Source of the DNA: Leptasterias polaris
Lineage: Eukaryota; Echinodermata; Asteroidea; Forcipulatida; Asteriidae
Direction: 5' to 3'
NCBI GenBank assembly: GCA_037783415.1
Contig: JAZGTN010000007.1
Location: 627,501 to 691,500 of the forward strand
DNA: 64,000 nt
A model generated the notes under the pieces. That model was not told the DNA's origin. It searched no databases and worked only from the letters and a program-made list of their open reading frames with translations. Both the position numbers and the translations under genes were made by a program. How positions within the stretch are numbered: the first letter of the stretch is position 1; the number at the start of each line of letters is the position of its first letter. Of the stretch, positions 62,690 through 64,000 are shown piece by piece.

Positions 62690-62850
62690 AAACAATCACT
62701 TAAAACACATTTGATGAAATCTCATTAACTGACTAAAACTCCATGATTGTGATATTAGATTTTTAATGTGTCTCGCTGCGCCATGAGCATCTTTTTGATG
62801 GATACCGGCGCATTATAAATTTCCATTATTATTATTATTATTGTTTGTCT
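62690..62850 (+). mobile_element. LINE (CR1/L2-type) 3' end fragment
   Basis: AATCACTTAAAACACATTTG encodes the common 'SLKTHL' LINE terminus. GCGCCATGAGCATCTTTTTG, ACCGGCGCATTATAAAT and an (ATT)n tail follow. NCKAP1 intron 15. Confidence 0.7.
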
Positions 62851-63177
62851 GTCAGTTTTTTTATTGTTTGTCCGTCTATTTTACCACATATTTTTTTATA
62901 CCCAAATCTCACAAGATTCAAACTAACAAGTTGGCTTGTGTTAACTTCAGTAGGATACTTACATGTGTGAAGGAAATGCTTGTCGGTGTTGAGGGAAAAT
63001 AACTGCATTATAATCTTTTTAACCCAACTTTCTTTGCACTTATTTTGACCTCTTTTGCTTGAAGCCTTAAAACCTTCTTTGATAACATCTTCTCTTTTTG
63101 CAACATCTTCAACTCTTCCTTCCTCAGAAATAATCTCACCCTTTTAATCTCAAACTGAAACTCACTAACTCTTACAG

Positions 63178-63225
63178 ATTAGCGCACGAAATGATCGCGA
63201 AACAAGCACTTATTTTATGGATAGG
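63178..63225 (+). other. Candidate 48-nt NCKAP1 microexon
   Basis: It is bounded by CTAACTCTTACAG (branch-point-like CTAAC, then acceptor) and GTAAGA (donor). It is 48 nt long, phase 0 on both sides, with no stop, and would encode ISARNDRETSTYFMDR after the ...CPEE of exon 15. Human NCKAP1 continues directly to RHHIGDRSLSL here, so this would be a lineage-specific or alternative insert. Chance is possible. Confidence 0.4.
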
Positions 63226-63387
63226 GTAAGAATCGGTGTTGTAAACGTCAGCCATTCCATTTGGAGGGAATGATTAATGTATCTTTGTGGTTCCAAATTT
63301 GTCTCCATCCATTTCAGTCTGTATTTTAGTCTTCATGTGCAGTTTAAGGCAAGGTGCAACATTGGTCCCGCCCTTATTTTGAACACA

Positions 63388-63790
63388 TGCAACCTCACAT
63401 GGTATAGTGTGAATACAGGCAACGTCATATTATGGTATAGTGTGAATACATGCAACCTGACATGGTACAGTGTGAATACATGAAACATCACGTGGTACAG
63501 TGTGAACACATGCAACCTGACATGGTATATTGTGAATACAGACAACGTCACATGGTATAGTGTGAATACATGCAACCTGACATGGTACAGTGTGAATACA
63601 TGAAACATCACGTGGTACAGTGTGAATACATGCAACCTGACATGGTACAGTGTGAATACATGAAACATCACGTGGTACAGTGTGAATACATGCAACCTGA
63701 CATGGTATATTGTGAATACAGACAACGTCACATGGTATAGTGTGAATACATGCAACCTGACATGGCATAGTGTGAAATATGCAACCTTAC
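63388..63790 (+). repeat. 30-bp minisatellite near the right edge
   Basis: About 13 units of CATGGTA(T/C)AGTGTGAATACA, then TGCAACCTGA-type ends. Alternating end types (GCAACCTGA, GAAACATCA, ACAACGTCA) suggest a higher-order unit of 60-120 bp. NCKAP1 intron 15. Confidence 0.9.
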
Positions 63791-64000
63791 ATTGTATAGA
63801 GTAAACCAAAGATTACAGGGCTAGCCGCAGCTCAATTGCATGGTGAGGAGAGTGTGGTGTGTTATTTTGAGTGGCTGGGGTTGCATCGCATTGGGGCGGC
63901 TTGGGTTATGTTTAGTATTAGCAAAGCTTTCACACAGCCTTGAAATCAAGACTACTAAAATAGGAAATCAATCTTTCTTCTCAGTAAACAACTGCACCTC
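63791..64000. other. Right edge, inside NCKAP1 intron
   Basis: No further exon is visible; the next conserved exon (RHHIGDRSLSL region) must lie beyond the window. Confidence 0.5.

Noticed and set aside
63333..63809. 158-codon minus-strand frame (VFTLYHVRLH repeats)
   Set aside because: By-product of the 30-bp array; no start context or domain.

Overview
The window is animal (metazoan) nuclear DNA: three conserved housekeeping genes are split by many GT-AG introns, introns and spacers are AT-rich, and the DNA is dense with tRNA-derived SINEs, foldback (MITE-like) elements, non-LTR retrotransposon pieces and minisatellites. The repeat style (elements whose ends resemble GGGCCCAATTTCATAGAGCT, SINEs whose heads look like tRNA, LINE tails ending in ATT repeats) fits a marine deuterostome. 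I infer an echinoderm, probably a sea star, but no species-level marker was tested.

Layout: 1-11.4 kb is a gene-poor flank with repeats only. 11418-23731 (+) is a complete 10-coding-exon gene for V-ATPase subunit C (385 aa). Its intron 8 carries a full-length, apparently intact non-LTR retrotransposon with a target-site duplication. 23.7-29.2 kb is a convergent intergenic spacer. 29216-47610 (-) is a complete 19-exon gene for proteasome regulatory subunit PSMD2/Rpn1 (903 aa). 47611-48338 is a 728-bp head-to-head spacer, probably a bidirectional promoter. 48339 to the right edge (+) is the 5' half of NCKAP1/HEM (15 exons, 588 codons seen), a WAVE-complex subunit. All exon chains were joined by hand; reading phase closes across every junction.

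The three genes have unrelated cell roles (organelle acidification, protein degradation, actin nucleation) and do not form a pathway. The unusual content is intronic: a 50-bp x 24 array in ATP6V1C, a roughly 140-copy 22-bp array in PSMD2 that varies at almost one base only, and a roughly 83-copy perfectly uniform 33-bp array in NCKAP1. There is also a recurring pattern in which small tandem duplications or minisatellites include a piece of an exon and its splice site (NCKAP1 exons 9, 13, 15; PSMD2 exons 14, 15). The best single case is an upstream partial copy of NCKAP1 exon 15 whose substitutions are all synonymous and whose deletion is in frame.
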